A stretch of DNA of 64,000 bases from Cerioporus squamosus (lineage: Eukaryota; Basidiomycota; Agaricomycetes; Polyporales; Polyporaceae): assembly GCA_022592435.1 (NCBI GenBank), contig JABYQS010000031.1, positions 1-64,000 of the forward strand. Direction: 5' to 3'. The translations under genes were made by a program, and so were the position numbers. Numbering within the stretch: position 1 is the first letter of the stretch; each line of letters begins with the position of its first letter. The notes under the pieces were generated by a model. The model was not told the origin of the DNA. It saw only the letters and a program-made list of their open reading frames with translations, and did not search any database. Shown here piece after piece: positions 10,485-21,960 of the stretch.

Positions 10485-12658
10485 ATGCTCTCGCTGCTTG
10501 CGACGTCCCTACGTGCTCTACTCCTAGGCTCGCCAGCACTCACGGCGCCGACGACTCCGAATGATCCCTTTCAAGACCTCACTGTCCACGCGCCCGAGCA
10601 GCCGGAGCCGGTATACTGCTTGAGGCCCTTGTCGCCCCTGGAGCCTCCCGCGGACGAGGACATCCGGATCCTGCTGTCGTTTGAGAAGTAGAAGGCCAAA
10701 CGGTCATCAGACGCGAAGGAGCAGGAGGCGACACCACCGCGTGCGAAGAACCACTCCGAGTCCTTCGCTACAGACACGTCTCAGAGTCAGATACCATCGC
10801 ACACCCAGGGCTCGTCGTACGTGGACGTGCAAGCGGGCCATTTGAGGAGCGGCTGGAGCCCCACTTCCGTATCCCCATCACCGACCGGTTCAACTACGCC
10901 TCGCTGGACTGCTCCGCACGCGTGCACGCCGCACACAAGTCCGCACATTCTGCAATGTCCATCCTCTCGTCGAAGAAGGACCGGTTCATGCTCAGTCCAT
11001 GCTCGGAGAAGGACCAGTATGTCATCGTCGAGCTGTGCGAGGACATCCGGATTGACACGGGGCAGCCGGCCAACTTCGAGTTCTTCAGCGGAAGTACACG
11101 ACCAGACCGGAACAGTGGACGCCTGCGGGGACGTTCAGGAGGAAGTACGTGCGGGGTGTGCAGGTGAGTACATTAATAAAATCGTCTGGTAGCTCCAGCA
11201 GGTATCTCTCCCTGCTCCTGCGGCTCTGTGTGCGGTCTGCCCCTGCCGCGGATAATCCACTCGTCTTGCACGCTGCACACATCCATCGTGTTTGGTCATA
11301 TTCTCGTTTTGCTGACACATACTGCCCACGCAGTCTTTCCACCCGCCACCCACCCTACGCGACTTCTATCGATTGATACGCATCGACTTCCACTCGCACT
11401 ATGGTAGCGAGTACTACTCTCCGGTCTCGCTCCTCCGCGTCTACGTTCTCACACACCTCGACGCTTGGCAGTGGGAGACATGGGAGGCAGAGAGTCGCGC
11501 GAAGCGATTCGCCGGAGAGGCGAGCCCTCCGGTCGCAGTCGTAGCTGACGCTCCTACGCCCGCGCACACACCAGTCATCCATAGTGATGACGCAGAGGTG
11601 GTCTCCCAGACTCTCGTCGAGAGCGACTCCTCATCCTCTGACACCCCAGTTACCTCGGACATCCTCGATTCGCTCCAACATAACATCTACAGCTCTTCCG
11701 ATATCCTCGATATACCAAAAAGCCCGGAAGCCGCGACAGTGCACGGCAGGAGAGCGCGCCTCCCGCCAAGCCTGTCAGCGACGACGCCACGCACAACTCC
11801 GCACGACCTCAAACCGACCATCTGTATGATACACATGTATCATTTAAGACCTCGTCGCACACTCACTCCACAGCATCTGACAACCACACAACATCCATAT
11901 TTATTGACACCCAGTTGGACACGGCCTCGCATGCTCCTCCTCACACTTCTTCGTCCGTTCGCTCATCTGCGACGACACTCAACGTCTCTTATATTTCCAC
12001 TATATCCCCTTCTCATGCCGCCCGTCTCTACTGGTGGTGAATCGATCTATTGCACCATTTTAGATCGGCTTACTGCCCTCAAAGCCAGCAACACGCTGTA
12101 CGCTCGCTATGTCGAAGAGCAGACCGCTGGTATGTGCGAAGTACTTTGGCGGCTAGCCGAGGATACAGGACGAATGGAAGGCATTGTGAGTCATACTTGA
12201 GTCATACTTTCGCCTTGGTCCGAGTTTCATGTTAATTGAAAGCACCGGGGCAAGGCTCCGAGTCATCAAGCTCAGCTGTACCAGCGTTCCCTCGTTGAAC
12301 TGTAGATCTAGAAGCAAATCCGGCGACTGGAGGACGAGCAGCGCGATCTCCTCCACAGGGTCAATTATCTGACCGATAAGGTTAGTCGCTCCGCCCGCAC
12401 ACCCAGCCCACATGCACTTACCTGGCCCATAGGTGGTACTGGAGAAGCGCCTCGGCATCGCTCAGCTCTGTCTCCTGCTTACCGTTCTCGTCTTCATGGC
12501 GCTCACCCGCGGCTCGAGAGGGGAGTACGCTCATCCTCCCGGCCCGCGGACGTCAGGGTCGATGCGGGAATGGGGTCGGCGGACGCTCAGTTTCAGCGGT
12601 GAGCTCGTCGGCCGCCTTCGCATACGGAACGCCTCCGCGTGCTGTCGGCAAGAACCCT
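10485..12658 (+). pseudogene. SLP1: Decayed SUN-like ER membrane protein (SLP1 family)
   Basis: The segments in order are diagnostic: a signal-peptide-like start MLSLLATSLRALLLGSP, LLSFE followed by KAKR, then FNYASLDCSARV and VELCEDIRID. After these come YTTRPEQWTPAGTFRR, FHPPPTLRDFY, SHYG..YY.PVSLLRVY, ARYVEEQTAG, and the terminal membrane helix LGIAQLCLLLTVLVFMAL. Introns survive at 11164-11333, 12186-12242 and 12381-12432. Lesions: TAG at about 10690 where the family has Trp in FEEWKAK; a frame change before the SUN core; loss of about ten codons after FEFFSG near 11094; two frame changes in the linker; and two in-frame stops in a short TAGATCTAG insertion near 12300. In yeast, Slp1 works with Emp65 in an ER complex that protects soluble proteins. 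Here no such protein can be made. Confidence 0.88.
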
Positions 12659-12660
12659 GA

Positions 12661-14873
12661 GGTATGTGCATATGCTAGGGGGTTGCCGGCGTGTATTGAT
12701 AGCCTGCTTCTCCCCAGGGCACAGGGGCGTCGACTCGCGCCTTCTCGCGATCCGCCTCGCGATGGGACCAAGCCGGATGCATCGTTTCCTGCCAGAGAAA
12801 GAAACAGTTCGTATTGAGGTTCTGGGGGTCGTATAGCGGGACAGAGAGGGCTCACGGAGACGGTGTGCGCGGCAGGAGAGGACTCATACTGTGTACGCGT
12901 ACATACCCTCCAGGAAATATATTTTCTGCCTCCCATATGTCGGACTGCCCGTATGTTTGTTCTTATTCAGATTCTGCCGGTTTTCGGTTTTCGGGCGTTC
13001 GCAGCGGCTGGCACCAGCTTCTGCGTCCCTCGCACACATCAAGGTACCCGCAGATTTCTCCATTGCGTCTGCGGCTAATCGCAAGTACACTAGAAGTACG
13101 TCTATGCCTCTGCTCGTCCGTGTCCTCGTTCTCTCAGTCTCACGCTTCCCGTCTTCCTCGCTCTCGCCGCCTGCCCGCGATCCCCGGCCTCTTCAGCCTC
13201 CGGACTCTCCGTCGCTAGGCGCAGCGGAAGAACTGCCGCGCCGCGCTCCCGCTGCTGCCGCCACCTCGTCCTACTCGACTGCCAGCTCGTCACATGCCCG
13301 CAGTGCGTCCGAGATGCCATGGCAGTGCCGCACGGACACGCCATTTCGGGACGACCAGGTATCGAGTTTGTGCCGGGAAACTGCCCACCTGGGACGCCGG
13401 CTGGACTGGTGGGCAGCGTGCTTGCAGTCTTGCGTGAGGTCCAGCAGAGGAGGCTACTAGAAGAGCATAGATCAGCTCCAGTTCACAGGTTGCCGGGGAA
13501 CGAAGACCGCTCACCGAATTTGCCACCGCCACCGTTCGAAACACACACGACCCGAGCCTATGCATCTTCTGCGCCCGCCCTCTCGTTCTCGACTCTTCTT
13601 GCCCTTGCCGCTGTCCCTCGGATATGTCCGTGCTGTACCCGTCCCCCTCGTTCGCGTTCCAACCTCTCAGTCGATGCGGAGACGATGCTGCGCCAGGATA
13701 ACAGTCGTGTGGGCCGTCTCCGATCGCCGGCAGCTACCACTAAGTACCGCAACCTCATCTTCACGCTCGACTCGCCGGCCCAGATCTTTTGCGTACAGCT
13801 TCGGAGATCAGCGACTCGACCACAGGATGCCTCTGTCAATGCCTGCCGGGCGAAAGTGGTCAGCCGGTGTGACCATGGATGACCATTGAGTACTTACATG
13901 CGCGGTCTGCCAGCAAGATGCTGACTTGCCAGCCGCGGCACGGGCCTCTGCTGGAACGCTCCAGCAGCGCGCCAGCAGTCTCCGGTCCATAGAGCCAGCC
14001 CGGAACGGCCCCGGTGTCCGACCCTTCCGGCTCCGTCGCGCGAGCGGTAAGTATGCTCGCTCGACGGGCTCCCCTCGCCATCCTCCTGCGAGCGCCGCAG
14101 CACGGACGCGGTCAGCCACGGGATGGACATGGCCCGCTGCCAGAAGCGCACAGGTCAATTTGAGTTCGACTTGCGCCGGGAAAGAAGGGTGGCCGAGGGA
14201 TTGAGGATGTCGGCGCAGCCGCGCCGCCCTTCTTAGACGGTTTCGGACGTGTTTGCATCGTTTGGGGTTGTGAGTGGTGTTGTAAGTAGTTGAATCGGCG
14301 GTGTGAGCGAGGGATGGCCGGGAAGTCGGAGTCGAGCTCGACTGTGCCATGAAATGGCGACCGTGACGCGATTCTCGACCTCTCCGAATAGGCGCAAAAG
14401 CGACGCGTCCTGTCGCGGACAGGTTCGCGGGACCATGTGGGAGTATTTTGGACCCGGGAGCGGGGGACATGGGCGAGAAATTGGTGCGCGGGTCAGCAGT
14501 GAATCGAGGGTAGCGCGACGTACCCTGTGCCGTCTCGCACGGCAAAGACATCTCCGAGTTCGCATCGCGTGGGGCCATCAAATGAGCCCAGTCGCGTTTG
14601 TGTGCGACTGTACACACGGGTACGGTGGGCGATTTTGTGGCGGGGGCGAGAGGAAAAGACTTGATGGACGAGCGTCGGCTCAGGGCGTGCTCTAGCGGAC
14701 TTCCGACGCTCGAGGCGGTCTTATAGAAGCTAGCAGACACGTGCGTGGATGGAGATCGCGAAGCACACGACGGGGGTGCCCGCCTAATACTGCGAGTACT
14801 TTGCCAGGCAGGGGCTGCGTTCATGGCACGCATGCTTCCCTGTGACCTTGTGACCAGACCTCATCGGTACCAT
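12661..14873. other. Stretch with unclear coding content
   Basis: Several plus-strand frames contain cysteine clusters (CRHL...CPQC near 13250; CIFC near 13565) that might be degraded zinc-binding exons, but I cannot link them by splice sites. A 341-codon minus frame at 14833-13808 is Arg/Pro/Ser-rich and looks compositional. Confidence 0.35.
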
Positions 14874-15985
14874 TCAGTTCTCTGTCCAGCCCACCGCTGC
14901 CGGGTCATTCTGGCGTGTGAGTAGCTTCCCAAACTCGTCATGTAGTACATTCGTTGGATGCTGAGCTTACTGAATAGTACTCACTAAGTATGTTCTCCAC
15001 GAGAGCCAACATCTCCCGCTTCACCTTCTGCAGTCGCTCATCGCGCGGACTACCGTGAGCAACAGGGTTGGCAAGGGAAGCACCACGACATCGCGGTGGC
15101 TGAAAACCAGAGGATGAACATTTTAGCTACTACTAGCCGCGCCGCTTCTGAATTTTCGCTATATCGCACGAGTCGGTACGCTCAAAGTCCCTTGTTCCGC
15201 CAGCAACGTATCTCATGCGTACACTGCATTGATCCAACGTACCAGACGTAGAAGTAGACCTCTGATGTTCCGAGTCGGCTCAGCTTCGCTCGCCGGCCCA
15301 AGACAACTCTGCATATCCAGCCCGGATCGTACTTCAGGAACAGTCTACTCGTGGGCCGCATTTGAACATTGATGATCTCAGCGCATGTCGAATGTCCCTG
15401 GCCAAGAGAGATACGCTGCCGAAGCATCGAAGTGGTCACCGCAAGGTCACCGTGGTAGGATCGAGGGAACCGACGGAGAAAGGGAACTCACCGAGCGACG
15501 TCGCTTCACCGCCTCAACGAATGCTTCGACCCCGCCCCGGACTCCGGAGTGCTTCTCCTGCCGACTCAGAGTCTCGATCTCGCATCCGCGATCTGGTACG
15601 CCTTTGTATGTTGGACCAAGCTTTCTGCCGGTTTGTCTGAGGATTGCCACATGTAGCGCGATCTGCAGAACACACAAGCCTCGCACTCAGGCTCCTGCAC
15701 TTTGTCCTGATGTACGAGCTGGTTGTTATAGGAAGGGTCGCCGGCAGGTACAGCAGCGAGTTTGCCGTACCAATGTCTTCCTTCGGAGACTCGATTTCGC
15801 GGCGGTGCAGGACGGCACGGTTTCGTTCCCTTGTGCCTGCAGACAGTTCAGCGTGGGCCTATGGTTATGACGGACTCTTGTGCAGAGCCACGGAAATCAT
15901 GACGACGTTGAGACTCGGGGACGTGAAGCAGGGGCATGCTGATCCCAGGGGCCCTGAAGGCGAAGGGCGACCCCAGCCGCAATGA
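14874..15985 (-). CDS. Tentative multi-exon gene, unknown function
   Basis: The minus strand shows good splice signals (GTGAGT at about 15491, GTGAGT at about 14983, TTTTCAG at about 15100). The exon-like blocks include one with Y.CRS..M.Q near 15660 and one with RLFLKYDPGWICRVVLGRR near 15310. A helical block (ERLQKVKREMLALVEN) lies near 15010. The last exon stops at 14876-14874. The junction around 15600 needs an unusual donor or a frame correction, and the 5' end is not fixed. Treat boundaries as approximate. Confidence 0.35.
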
Positions 15986-16222
15986 GACACGGTGTAATCT
16001 ACTAAGCACTGACAACCGTTCCACTATAAAACTCTACTAGAACGTGGGCACGCCAACGTGCATACAGTACACCACATTCTAGAGACAATCAAGCGACCTG
16101 GAAGACTAGATCACGTCTGCCTTTGTCTCCGCTCGTTTCCTTCTGACTCCTGATGCCGATCAACGCTCGCGGGTGCTCTCGTCAAGGCATGGAACTGTAG
16201 GACCCACCCCGACCTCATCCGC

Positions 16223-17346
16223 TTACGCATCCGAATATGAGTTATCGCCATGAACCCGCACCCGGTATATGCAGGTAAACACTTGATTCCCCCAGTTGTC
16301 CTTGATTATCAGAAGCACGGTGTCCAGAATGAGCTTGAGTGTTCCCACATCCGAGAAGAGGTCGAAGGTCTGAACGGGGAGTTTCCCATAAATATCGTAT
16401 GCGATATGGCCCAACAGGACGAAATTTCTGTAGTAGAAATCCGGATGCAAGTCGGGAAGTCCGTCTTCGTAAGCCAACTTCAGTCCCGTCGCAACTTGTA
16501 AACCTCCGACACTTTGCGAGCCCGACGCGGGAAGAGCACCCCACACATCAATTAGCCTCGGAGCGGTATCATTTCGGTATGAGAGTTGTCCCGGTAGATG
16601 ATCGATGGTGATTGCCCGAGGTACTATCTCCTGGGCAAGCTTGATTCCAAGGCTTCCGTGTTGTCCTTTCATAGGCCAACAGCAGCCTGGCTGGAGTCCG
16701 GGTGTAAGAGCCAGCTCGGGAGGCTGCGCAAGTGTGACCGGTGGCCTCCATAGCTTGGTCCAAAACGGAGCGTCGGGGGTGTAAGTTCGCGACGTCAGTT
16801 CTTGGACAATCCTGGCGCCAGCACTCCAAAGAGCGAAGTCAGGCTCTCCTACGAAGTCCAAGTACAACATGAGTTGCACATCCCTCTCCAACGACTCCAA
16901 TTTTCGCAGGATGCCCCGCGTCGAGTATGACAAGAGGCCTGGGGATGCCCGCGGTAAGAAGACATCTCCTTCGAAGCCGTAATGCACTCTCACCCTCGTA
17001 TATTTTCGAGTATACAGGACCCCCTACAATAGTCAGAGTCCGGAAGATGGCAGACCACGCCTCGTGCATGCGCAGGGCCTGCGGGTACGCAGTTCAGCGT
17101 AATAGAATGAGTCTTTTTAATGCGAGCGGGACTTACCGCATCATCCAAAGCAAATATGATAGCAGCTATGACCAGGAGACATGCATACTTGCGGGATGTG
17201 CGTAGCTGATCAATTTGGAAGCCGAATTGAAAGAGTATGAGACGGAGTAGAGAGAGCGTGATATGGTAGTAAAACATCGAGGTGTAGTAGACTTCATCTG
17301 CCATTTTCGATATGATAGAGTGAAAGAAGGAGCAAGTAAGTTTCAT
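16223..17346 (-). CDS. SUN-domain protein (Sad1/UNC-84 family)
   Basis: Three exons, 17346-17137, 17078-16994 and 16938-16223, are joined by 58- and 55-nt introns (GTAAGT and GTGAGA donors, CTGAAC branch) in correct phase to give 336 residues. Residues about 54-67 (YACLLVIAAIIFAL) form a membrane helix. From about 128 to 285 there is a SUN domain: DFALWSAGARIV, then GCCWPMKGQHGSLGIKL, then TIDHLP. SUN proteins sit in the inner nuclear membrane or ER and use this beta-sandwich as a lumenal anchor. The N-terminal cytosolic/nuclear part is short. The gene is intact and lies about 4 kb from the dead SLP1-type copy on the opposite strand. Confidence 0.88.
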
Positions 17347-17620
17347 GGCTGAGCGAGCTCGTGGAGAATCGAGGGGATGGCTGACGAGAGGGAGGGAACG
17401 ATGGAGCTCTCAAACGTCGGGCAAGGTCTAAAAGTACCAGTACTGACCATGGGCGCGTACCCGCGACTTCCCAATCAGGAAGGTTCGGACTAACCAACGA
17501 CTCGGATCATTCTACTGTTCAGAAGATAGTAATTCGAAGGGACTCTGTAAGGCTTCGCTTTCCATCTACTCACGCCTCCTGGTAAGTCAGTCCTGCCAGT
17601 ACATTCCCAACACTGAGTCT

Positions 17621-19572
17621 TTACTGCGTAAGGGCACACAGCCTTTCTACAAGATACCGCGGTCCTCCTTTCCCTCCCCAAATCTCCCGTTGGCCTGCGG
17701 AGGCTGATTGGACGTCAACGCGGAAGACTCGCGGGCCCGTATGATTGGTGACCCGGCACCGGAACTTAATGACCTTTCCTGAGCGATCACAGCCCATGTA
17801 CTTAGCTATCTGCTGACAGCATCGTACGTCCACGCCGTTCGGCCTGCGACGAAGTGGAGCATCGGATACCCTATAAATATCCCCATGCCTGGCCACGTAG
17901 ACCGAAGTGTGTTTCATAATCTCTTGCTTCAGCGAATGACGTATGGCTGGCCATAGGTCTTCCTGTCCGAGAATGTAGTAGTCCGCAACGCTGGTTACGA
18001 ATTGAGACACGACAAGGATCGGATCCAGGGCCGGTGCGTCGAACGCGACAACCGATGAGAATTTGCGACTGTAAATGCAAGACTCTGAGCATCCAGACCA
18101 TACACACTCGTTCAGACGCACCTCATCTCGCGCATCTCTTCAAGGGAGTGCTCAACAAATCCTCCACAACACACCACGAACAAAAGTGACCTCCGGAACT
18201 CATGGACCGGGGAATGGTTACCCAGGGCATGTCGTACTATCTAACGCATGACTTCAGATCACGACATCGTCATTTCCAGAGACATTGAAGCTCTACCGCA
18301 GGAAGACTAGTGCTTTTGCCGTTCCCGTAGAGGAGACCGCCATCATGAGCACTGGCATGAGTGTTCAGCACCATGATCAAATCACAGTCGTGCGATCTGG
18401 TGAGGTATCAGCGAGTGCGACAGCGGAGTTGAAGCGAGGAAGAGAACTTGCTCTGAGAATTCGTGCAAAGCGAGTCGTTTGCGCTTTAGATCTGCCACCA
18501 CCTTCCTGTCTGCGAGGTCGTGAAACCCACGGCTTAACACTAGAAGTCGATGATCCTGTGCGAATAGATTAGTCGGAAGTACGAACAGGCGGGAACATGG
18601 ACTTACTCGGGAGATGAAACGACTTCGTACCATGCTCTCGAGGATAGAGGTCGAGGATCGATGGACGTTGAAAGCTTGGTCGTTCTCAGCCTCGCAGTAC
18701 AGCTGGTATAGTGCCAGAGGAATGCTGCTCATGCCTTTTGCGCCCACACCGACAGAGCGTATGGGCACCACGTACTGATGGAAAAGTCAGAAGAAAGAAC
18801 ACGTCAGAGAAGACACACTGACTGGTGCCGGATGCCCAGCGTGTTCATAACAGGATGGGCATATCCACTCGCTACAGTCCGGAAAGCAGCCCGGGACGCC
18901 ATTATGTGCTACACAGCCAGCCGTGGACTTGCATTGTGAGCAAAGAAGGACGTAGCCACCTTGTCGACAGAACCAGCATTGCTGCAGGAGAATCATGAGA
19001 TTCAGACGTGATCAACTCGTTCCCTACTTACCGTCGCCAAGTCGTGCATGGGGTCGGATAGATCCGGAGCATGACCTTGTACAGTCGTCAAGCCATGCCC
19101 TGCAATGCTAATCAGAGTGACCCTAGAACCTAGCGCAGAATCAACCAGGCTCACCGTCATGTATAGCACCGCCTCGACCGGAATACAAGATTTCGTGCAA
19201 CGGTCTGGGATCTGTTGCTAGTCTTGCACTCCGACGAAGCTCAGGTTCTCCGGAACCGGACCGTTCTCTGGAGCGACGCCTCTGTTATAAGAGCAACTCC
19301 ATACGTCGAGCTCAAGGCTTTGATTACCTTGACGACCGGTGGTGCGTTCCTTGGGCATCCGACTCACGCACGACAATAATGTCACTCCCGATGCGAGACC
19401 CTACTTGAGCAGTTGGCGTACATCGTCAGCGATCGAAACAGTTGACTTACGAACCTATAGCGAATCCGGACTCCGGACCTTGCGAAGATCGCGGGAGGAC
19501 AACAAAGTCATCAGCAGATATGGGAGAAGGAGACACTCGCGGTGCGCCTTGAGATATGTTCTCAGAAGCCAT
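17621..19572 (-). CDS. Cysteine-rich finger plus possible caspase/CHAT-like protein, one frame break
   Basis: Exons 19572-19455, 19400-19328, 19279-19155, 19099-19032, 18981-18823, 18774-18607, 18555-18297, 18240-18122 and 18068-17621 connect in phase except for one base near 18385; about 512 residues in all. Residues about 130-180 contain a PHD-like cluster of eight or more Cys: QCWFCRQGGYVLLCSQC and later WICPSCYEHAGHP. Downstream there are IMVLNTHASAHDGG and LLFVVCCGGFV, spaced like the His and Cys strands of caspase/CHAT folds. This is followed by VVAFDAPALDPILVVSQFV and a C-terminal part with scattered Cys. I recall this plan as an unnamed Agaricomycete family. The peptidase reading is inference. 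The frame break falls just before the NTH motif. Confidence 0.65.
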
Positions 19573-20015
19573 GATCATGAGTACGTGAATGGCGATGCAT
19601 GATCATGGTCTGGAATATATACACGCCACAACCAAACCCCTCGGAGGTCTATAGACCATATTTGCCGCATCTATGATTGTGAAAGGACTGGTCAACTACA
19701 CTTGTTATATAAGGCAAGTCCACACAGGCCCGGTTGTCGCTTGAGAAGCACGCGAACAAAGGTTGTCCACTGAGGAACTCTCGAACTTCCTTATCCGCTA
19801 TATATATATGGACGATGGCCTGCTCTATCAAAACATAAGTCACCAGCCTTCCCGGCGACTGACCAGCTCTGCAGCGCGACAACGACAGTCCTCGGCACCA
19901 TGTCGCTCACAAGAACGTCGACCCCTGTGCAGCAGACTATCCGGCAGCGCCGTCGACACCGGTGCGATTGACCTCGCCACCCGAAGAGGGGGAATCTCCC
20001 AGGTCAATCGACAGG
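19573..20015. other. Divergent intergenic region
   Basis: Upstream region shared by the minus-strand gene ending at 19572 and the plus-strand gene starting at 20016. TATATATATATG at about 19799-19810 is a possible TATA box for the plus-strand gene. Confidence 0.4.
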
Positions 20016-20510
20016 ATGTCACGTCTATCCTCTCGCGCTCAGTCCCCGATGGAGGAGATACTCAACTCGTACGTGTACAACCTCCTTTGCCACCGCGGTG
20101 TCTCACCGAGCATTACAGGGCCGCCTACGCGTCCATCGCGTCAAGTGCGTATTAACCTGCAAGTATGAAGACAAGACGTTCTTGCTCACCCACTCCCAGC
20201 CATGAACATGCCCATCCTCGCGCCCGCAATAACTACGGGCACGGGCAGGCCCACCACCCGTACGGGCACGCCCACGATTGACACGCTCGTGCTCCTGTCC
20301 GCAAAGCACACGAGCACGCCCACGGTCATGCCCACGACGAGCATCGGCTTCTTCACGAAAGCCATGGAGTTGTTGAGGAGCAACAACACCTTGACGCCAG
20401 AAGAGCTGCTCCAAGTAGCTCTCGCGCAGCAGGAGAGGCTCGAAGAGTTGCGCACGGAGGCTATAGTCGACATAACCGATCTGATGGGGGACGTGGGCGA
20501 GATGCATTAA
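20016..20510 (+). CDS. Small protein, unknown function
   Basis: Exons 20016-20068, 20119-20144 and 20200-20510 with GTACGT and GTGCGT donors and TTACAG and CCCAG acceptors keep phase and give 129 residues. The middle is Thr/Pro-rich, while the C-terminal 50 residues (from KAMELLRSNNTLTPEELL) are acidic and helical. The tiny 26-nt exon is unusual but both its borders are good. An overlapping frame is very His-rich and was rejected because a TGA interrupts it. Exons further upstream in the same frame cannot be excluded. Confidence 0.5.
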
Positions 20511-20956
20511 AAATCAATCAACTCACCAAGCTGGGCACAGTCATCGCCATAGATCATGGTTTCGCTGATCCGGACGGGCTGTAAGTCTTTTGTAGTCACA
20601 TCATGTCGGTGCTGACGTCGCGAACAGCGAGGACGAGGACGATGTCGATGCGTGAGGGCGGAACAGAGCTACGGCGCAGAACGAGTGGTGGGGTCGAGAA
20701 GGATCGAGAACGTACTTGACTGTGTGATGTATGCTGTTCGACAATGATGATAAGTACAGTATTCTCAGCTTGCTTGCAACGCATGAGGCCGTAGATTGAA
20801 CAAACCTGATGATGTACTCGTAGAAGCTTACATGCGTTGCCTGGTTTTGGTAAACGCGGCCCTCCGAGCACGGTGAACCCTTCTGCCTCCTCCTCCTCCA
20901 TCGACGTCCGCTGCGTAGGAGCACGGAGAAGTGTGCTGCTAAATCATGGACGCGCG

Positions 20957-21512
20957 CAGATGAGCCCCGATGTCCCGGTCCGCTGCAGAAGATGGGAGCA
21001 CGACTTACCTCGGAGAGAACCTGGTCTGATGATCCGCTCTCCGCTCAGGGTGCTGCTAAGAGCGGTGTGTAGGCTGAGGGCAAGCGGGGGCGCGGTCGGT
21101 GCTCCGCATGCGTCCGGAGCGAGCAGCTGCACGCCGCCGCCCGTCTGCACGCCTTGCAATGCCGACGAGGAGGAAGTGGAGGCTTGCATTGTCCATAGCG
21201 GATGGGAGGCAGCGACAGGATAGCGGCGGACACGACGAGCAGAGCGTGGAGATTGGGCGCGCGCGTCGGGCGCAGTGCCACGTCTCGCGCCCCGGGCCCG
21301 CCGCTGACAAAGCTGCACAGCCTCCCGCCTCGGACCGACCCCCGCGGCTCGCAGTTCGACTTGCCCTATACGTCTGCACTGCCTCGCGATCGACGACTTG
21401 CTAACCTCGGCTTCCTTTAACTTGCCCTGCATACTGCATACCGCTCCGCCGGATCGTCAGCTGCCTTCCACCTGCCCTCGTTGGCAACTCGATCGTGTCT
21501 TCTCCATCTTCG
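20957..21512 (-). repeat. Dispersed repeat R1, copy 2 (truncated)
   Basis: Almost identical to copy 1 from the CAGATGAGCCCCGATGTC edge for about 555 bp, then diverges after CTCCATCTTCGC. A 5-bp CGGTC-type insertion near 20977 and an AA insertion near 21419, which breaks the minus-strand open frame, are the main differences. Confidence 0.85.
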
Positions 21513-21906
21513 CTCTCTTTCTCTCCCCATGACGTCTGGATACGTATACACATCACGACCGAGCCAGATCCCCTCCGCCTTTCCTGCCCTCAATGGTAAC
21601 TCGGATCCATGGTCATGTGTGCACGTGTCACTGACTTCTCAGATCGCGCCCTCGCGGTTCCATATGCATCAAGTGAGTGCGCCTTCCATCTGTCATTTTG
21701 TGTACCGGTGCTGTTACCCAAAACCACCAGCGCCCTGAGAGGTCTATCCGGCGTCTCCACGATCAGCGGCCGCGCCTCGCATGGCATCCCTAGCTACAAG
21801 CCCTTCCAGATTCAGAATTCGGTGGTCCTCGGTCCAGCTTTCCACTTCACGATAGTCGACTATCGACAGTGTCTGTCACGGGCCGAAGGTGTTGGGCTTC
21901 ACGCAA

Positions 21907-21914
21907 TATATAAA
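21907..21914 (+). promoter_or_regulatory. TATA box of the F-box-like/NTase-like gene
   Basis: TATATAAA 54 bp before the ATG at 21961, a usual fungal spacing. Confidence 0.5.
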
Positions 21915-21960
21915 ACAGTACCGGTAACCGTTGCTTCTTTACGCTATCTTTTGCTGCAAG

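Noticed and set aside
13808..14833. A 341-codon minus frame
   Set aside because: Arg/Pro/Ser-rich composition, no motif and no splice partner; probably a GC-driven chance frame.
20200..20510. A very His-rich frame (HEHAHGHAHDEH type) that could be a metal-binding protein
   Set aside because: It contains an in-frame TGA, and the intron phase supports a different frame that ends in a helical, protein-like C-terminus.
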